36,915 nt of DNA from Rhodopirellula sp. (GTDB lineage: Bacteria > Planctomycetota > Planctomycetia > Pirellulales > Pirellulaceae). A model generated the notes under the pieces. The model saw only the letters and a list, made by a program, of their open reading frames with translations, did not search any database and was not told the DNA's origin. Every line of letters starts with the position of its first letter. Positions within the stretch are counted from its first letter, which is position 1. The stretch spans positions 1 to 36,915 of the forward strand of contig NZVD01000070.1 of NCBI GenBank assembly GCA_002701385.1. Direction: 5' to 3'. A program made the translations under genes and the position numbers. Shown here one piece after another: positions 33,521-36,915 of this stretch.

Positions 33521-36439
33521 TTATTTCTTGAACATAGGGCTGCTTGGGTCTCCCCTTGAGAGAAGGAATGCCAGTAAATCAAGTACTTCATCTCGGTTCA
33601 GCGTATTGAGCAGTCCTTCCGGCATCAGTGAATTTTTGGAGGGAAATTGTTCGTCAATCATTTTGGTGTCAATCGAAGTAAAATTGCCGGGATCCAACAT
33701 ATTGGTTTGGACCATGATGTTATCACCCGATAGATTGGCAACGCGGCCCGTTACCACTTTGCCGTCTACAGTAATAAACGTCGTAGCCGCATACTGGTCA
33801 CTAATTTCCTTATTTGGCTTCACGATGCTTTCCAACAAATCCTTTTTGCTAAATCGTCCGGAAATCGTAGTCAAATCAGGCCCAATTGCTCCTCCCCTAC
33901 CATTGAAACGGTGACAAGCAAAGCAGTTAGCTTCTCCAAATAACTTCGCACCTCGTTCAAAGTCTCGATCCCTCATCCCTTCTGTCGCCAGTTCAACCAG
34001 TTCCGATAAATCCCATTGTTTAACGATTTCTCGCTTCGCGTAATTGAGAGGATTCGTTTGCTCGAGGCTCTGTGAGATTACATCTGCCAATGACTCAGAA
34101 TCTGCCGTCGACAGACTTGCAACCGCATCTTTTTTAATGTTCTCGAGAAACATGGTGAAACTTGCACCGCCCCGGTAGTTCGCGGCCTGCAAGAACCACT
34201 CAAAATATTCACGGCGTAATTCGGGAGTCCAGCCTTTAAGTTGATGGCGAAGCGTTTTAGCATAGTCTATCTGCTCTTCCTGAGTGGGTGCATTCACCAT
34301 AAGGTTTACCGCCGACGCAGTCACGGTTTCAGACTCCGCATATACTAGCAACTTCAGGACTTCCGAGTTTATTGCCGCATTTGGGGTTGGGAACTTATTT
34401 TCAAGGTATTCCTTGATCTGCATAGCCTCATCAGCATTAGCCGCGCCCAACCTCATAAATACCAATCCGCAAACACGTAACCAGAGTATTTTCTGAGTCG
34501 AATTCAGCTTCGCATAGGGAATATCATAGAGTCGCTTTAAAATTGCTGGTTTAAGCGTTGGGTTGCCTACTCTTGTTAGCGCTAGCATTCCGTTCAGAGC
34601 TACCTGATCGCTAGGGTGGGCGAGAATCTTGTCCTGCCATAATTCCACCGGCTGATGTTCGAGCGCCACTCGACTTGCGAAACGCAAAGCACGGTCGCTA
34701 CTTTCTAGCGTAGGAATCGAGTCGCTGACAGCCTTCTCACCAATAGGACGATGAAATGCTTCAATGGCTCTACGATGTTTCCTCAAAGCAAATTCCTTAC
34801 CTGCAATCTCATGAGATGTGGAATCAGCTTCTCCGTGATAGGTAACTCGATAAAGTCCAGATTTCGTCCTCCGCCCTCCAATTGTGAAGTACAACGCTCC
34901 GTCCTGTGCCCCGACTACGACATCGGTTAATGGCAGTGGCGTACCCGCGATGAATTCTTCCAATTCCCCGCTGTAGGTACTTCCGTCCGGATGTAAATGA
35001 ACTGCATAAAGTTTTCCATAGCTCCAGTCGCAGGCGAACAACGCATTTTGGTACTTCGAAGGAAACTTCGTGCCATAACCAAAACACACCCCAGTCGGAG
35101 ACCCAGGACCTACATTGACAACAGGCGGCACACTATCTGGGTAATAAACCGGCCATTTGCCTGATCCATTCCTCCAGCCAAATTCAGCGCCGCTAACCAC
35201 ATGGCAGATCCTGGTTGGGCGGTACCAAGGAGTATTCACATCCCATTCCATATCAGCGTCATAAGCAAATAATTCACCTTCGCTGTCAAACGCGGCATCG
35301 AACTGGTTCCGAAATCCCGTTGCTAATAGCTCCCAGTTATTTCCCTCCGGGTCCACCTTAGCGATCCAGCCACCTGGCGCGGGAACGCCACGCATAAAAC
35401 CGCGTCCGTAAGTGCGCTCATGAAGTAGATCCTCATCCCAGACAAGAGGTACACGCGAACTATCCATCGCAGTTAACTTGGTGCTGTTGCCACAAACAAC
35501 TACCAGATTATTACCATCTGGATGAGCTAGAATCGCATGAGGACCGTGCTCACCGCCGCCACTTATTTCGCGCAATAGCCGCACATCGTCGAAGGCTCCG
35601 TCACCATTAGTGTCTTTCACACGATACAAACCGGATTTATATTGATTGCCACCGTTGACCATGACATACAACGACTCAAATGCCCACAGCAATCCGTGTG
35701 CACGTCCTAGTTCAATGTCGAGCCTCGAAACATGCGTGTCGGTTGCCGGCTGACCAATTCCTGGTGGTGTTACGCGGTAGAGACTTCCATACTGATCGGA
35801 CACGATCAAATCTCCATTTGGTAATGAGCACATATTGACCCAAGATCCTTGCGCATCCTTGGGGACGTCATACAGCAGCTCAACCTTAAAACCCTTGGCG
35901 ACAACTAACCCGTCTGTGGGCGTGGCCTCAACCTCTTTCAGTAGTAGCGCCGAATCGAATACTTTTTCTGTGACACCAGTCCAGGCCCCGCCGCCGAGTT
36001 GAGCAATCTTAGTGACTGCTTTATATTCCTCTGGAGCCTTGAGAGTGGTCTTCCAACCAGGAACTTCCTTTAACGCTCCTACCCAGGAATCATCTGTCAC
36101 GATCCTCGGGCTTTGCGTGTCTAACTCTAGATCTAATCGGGCTATGAACCCTGCAGGCCCTTCGGCTTCTGCATTAGCCGCGACAACGGCTATAACATTA
36201 TTACCGCGTTTAAGATATTCCTTCACTTCCTTACCAGTAGGATTATTGAAATCAGTGTTCTCACCGATTTTTGTCCCATTAATAAAAACGGAACATTGAT
36301 TGTCGCAAGCAAACGTAAACTTGGCGCCACCAAATCGTCCGCCAGGCACCAATACATTTTTTCGTAGAAAGACCTTCTGATTTTCGGAAGTGGTAACGTG
36401 GGGACCTAACCACACCCACTGAGGAATAGCCTTAGCTAC
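33521..36439 (-). CDS. PVC-type heme-binding propeller protein with C-terminal cytochrome c domain
   Basis: About 972 residues in this frame. Order of domains: a beta-sandwich of about 150 residues (SVFINGTKIGENTDF, carbohydrate-binding-like), a PVC-type/sorbosone-dehydrogenase-like propeller (SWVNMCSLPNGDLIVSDQYG, then HGPHAILAHPDGNNLVVVCG), HEAT-like helices, and a C-terminal c-heme domain with CFACH at 831-835 (numbered from the GTG at 36415) and FNGRGGAIGPDLTTISGRF. Periplasmic electron transfer linked to sugar oxidation is the usual suggestion for the family. The GTG at 36415 is unlikely to be a real start: no ribosome binding site or signal peptide, and the typical domain opening IPQWVWLGP begins upstream of it. 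The frame continues to the A9 run that ends the DUF1080 frame, so this is probably the downstream part of one polypeptide. Confidence 0.88.
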   Translation of the reverse strand, partial: VAKAIPQWVWLGPHVTTSENQKVFLRKNVLVPGGRFGGAKFTFACDNQCSVFINGTKIGENTDFNNPTGKEVKEYLKRGNNVIAVVAANAEAEGPAGFIARLDLELDTQSPRIVTDDSWVGALKEVPGWKTTLKAPEEYKAVTKIAQLGGGAWTGVTEKVFDSALLLKEVEATPTDGLVVAKGFKVELLYDVPKDAQGSWVNMCSLPNGDLIVSDQYGSLYRVTPPGIGQPATDTHVSRLDIELGRAHGLLWAFESLYVMVNGGNQYKSGLYRVKDTNGDGAFDDVRLLREISGGGEHGPHAILAHPDGNNLVVVCGNSTKLTAMDSSRVPLVWDEDLLHERTYGRGFMRGVPAPGGWIAKVDPEGNNWELLATGFRNQFDAAFDSEGELFAYDADMEWDVNTPWYRPTRICHVVSGAEFGWRNGSGKWPVYYPDSVPPVVNVGPGSPTGVCFGYGTKFPSKYQNALFACDWSYGKLYAVHLHPDGSTYSGELEEFIAGTPLPLTDVVVGAQDGALYFTIGGRRTKSGLYRVTYHGEADSTSHEIAGKEFALRKHRRAIEAFHRPIGEKAVSDSIPTLESSDRALRFASRVALEHQPVELWQDKILAHPSDQVALNGMLALTRVGNPTLKPAILKRLYDIPYAKLNSTQKILWLRVCGLVFMRLGAANADEAMQIKEYLENKFPTPNAAINSEVLKLLVYAESETVTASAVNLMVNAPTQEEQIDYAKTLRHQLKGWTPELRREYFEWFLQAANYRGGASFTMFLENIKKDAVASLSTADSESLADVISQSLEQTNPLNYAKREIVKQWDLSELVELATEGMRDRDFERGAKLFGEANCFACHRFNGRGGAIGPDLTTISGRFSKKDLLESIVKPNKEISDQYAATTFITVDGKVVTGRVANLSGDNIMVQTNMLDPGNFTSIDTKMIDEQFPSKNSLMPEGLLNTLNRDEVLDLLAFLLSRGDPSSPMFKK

Positions 36440-36448
36440 TTTTTTTTT
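36436..36448 (-). promoter_or_regulatory. A9 run with dnaX-type slippery heptamer and adjacent stop, possible frameshift site
   Basis: On the reverse strand the frame reads GTA AAA AAA AAG TAG, holding the heptamer A AAA AAG (36445-36439), the canonical -1 slippery sequence of bacterial dnaX, in the correct phase and directly before the TAG. A -1 shift gives GTA GCT AAG and continues into the PVC-type protein without a stop. One extra A by transcriptional slippage, or one missing A in the assembly, has the same effect. Downstream stems are weak nearby (TAGC/GCTA) and a GTGGG/CCCAC stem lies about 19 bases away, further than usual. Confidence 0.5.
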
Positions 36449-36915
36449 ACGAGTTTCTTAAGCTGGACGTCTTTGAACTGAATCGTCATCGGCGCGCCCG
36501 CATGAATCTGCAAAGCCAATACACCTTTGAATTCTCGATTCTTTTCGTCATTGTCCGTAATATCGACCGTGACTAGCCCATTGATCTTATGGATAAGCCT
36601 ATTGCCTACGCAAGTAATTTCAATGGTCGTCCATTTAGTAAGATCTTCCTTTATCACTTCCGTAGTTGTGTCGGTTACCTCGGACTTACCGTCTTTATTG
36701 ACAGTTACCTTTTGCCCCCTTTGAGCGACGATTCCACGTCCGCCCTCGTCATAGAGCATGCCCGTATAAGGTGGATTACCATGGATATCTGCTTGATATC
36801 CTCTGACTCGGAAAGCATTTTCATCGCCGAAGCGCTGACTGCGATATTGCACACCTGAATTATTATTCCCAACAAGTCGGAATTGCGCTCGAAACGTGAA
36901 GTCCTCAACTTCACC
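36436..36915 (-). CDS. DUF1080 (3-keto-disaccharide hydrolase-like) domain, 5' end outside window
   Basis: About 159 residues of a concanavalin-like DUF1080 domain, the family of 3-keto-disaccharide hydrolases and related exported glycan proteins. The frame is open to the last base of the window (reading GEVEDFTFRAQFRL, then NNNSGVQYRSQRFGDE), so a signal peptide and more sequence lie upstream. Family hallmarks are VQYRSQRF, RGYQADIHGNPPYTGMLYDE, the EWTTIE-like KWTTIEITCVGNRLIHKING and the closing GVLALQIHAGAPMTIQFKDV with the conserved Q-x-H-x-G. It stops at a TAG one codon after the A9 run, exactly where the domain ends; the next frame continues with the PVC-type heme protein. In planctomycetes these domains are often on one chain. 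Confidence 0.88.
   Translation of the reverse strand, partial: GEVEDFTFRAQFRLVGNNNSGVQYRSQRFGDENAFRVRGYQADIHGNPPYTGMLYDEGGRGIVAQRGQKVTVNKDGKSEVTDTTTEVIKEDLTKWTTIEITCVGNRLIHKINGLVTVDITDNDEKNREFKGVLALQIHAGAPMTIQFKDVQLKKLVKKK

Noticed and set aside
36413-36415. GTG as an independent start of the PVC-type heme protein.
   Set aside because: No ribosome binding site at a usual distance, no signal peptide for an exported heme protein, and conserved-looking residues IPQW lie upstream of it in the same frame.
1-36915. Search for CRISPR arrays, tRNA or rRNA genes, insertion sequence ends and toxin-antitoxin pairs.
   Set aside because: No regularly spaced repeats, cloverleaf-like sequence, transposase motifs or paired small toxin/antitoxin genes were seen by eye; a tRNA or covariance scan could not be run.

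Overview
The window looks like chromosomal DNA from a member of the Planctomycetota, probably a marine or aquatic Pirellulales/Planctomycetales-type heterotroph. The evidence is the combination of protein families: several sulfatases, DUF1501 Tat-exported proteins, a PVC-type propeller protein with a CxxCH heme domain, a DUF1080 (3-keto-disaccharide hydrolase) domain, ThuA and FG-GAP secreted proteins, and an ECF sigma factor fused by overlap to a Ser/Thr kinase, followed by very large kinase/beta-propeller proteins. No tRNA, rRNA, CRISPR array, insertion sequence or phage gene was seen. No gap between genes exceeds 300 bases.

Layout. 1-1638: 3' part of an AddA/RecB-like helicase-nuclease. 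1815-5291: amidohydrolase, FG-GAP propeller protein and ThuA-like protein, all forward. 5308-8627: PAS-like/LuxR regulator and two sulfatases on the reverse strand, divergent from an EF-hand/alpha-beta-hydrolase esterase (8674-9789) that ends in a good intrinsic terminator. 9885-10270: a sigma-54 promoter, a 65-residue orphan protein and structured 3' sequence. 10394-11794: DUF1501 protein. 11791-14395: reverse pair of a ten-helix membrane protein and an M24 aminopeptidase P. 14504-15148: GYF-domain membrane protein. 15238-19611: 1457-residue exported di-heme protein with toroid and HEAT-like repeats. 19726-22198: ECF sigma factor overlapping a Ser/Thr kinase. 22204-23487: glucuronoyl-esterase-like enzyme, reverse. 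23586-32071: an intact kinase/propeller protein joined by a TAATG overlap to a paralogue that has lost its catalytic residues. 32063-36915: reverse DUF1501, PVC-type heme protein and DUF1080 domain; the last two are separated only by one base of frame at an A9 run.

The exported enzymes fit the use of sulfated or xylan-like polysaccharides, with electron-carrying c-heme proteins in the periplasm. Nearby signalling proteins (LuxR, ECF sigma/kinase, kinase/pseudokinase) could control them, but that link is inferred from position only.

The two observations most worth following up are the kinase-pseudokinase tandem and the dnaX-type slippery sequence at the DUF1080/PVC-heme junction. The sigma-54 promoter ahead of the small orphan gene is third.
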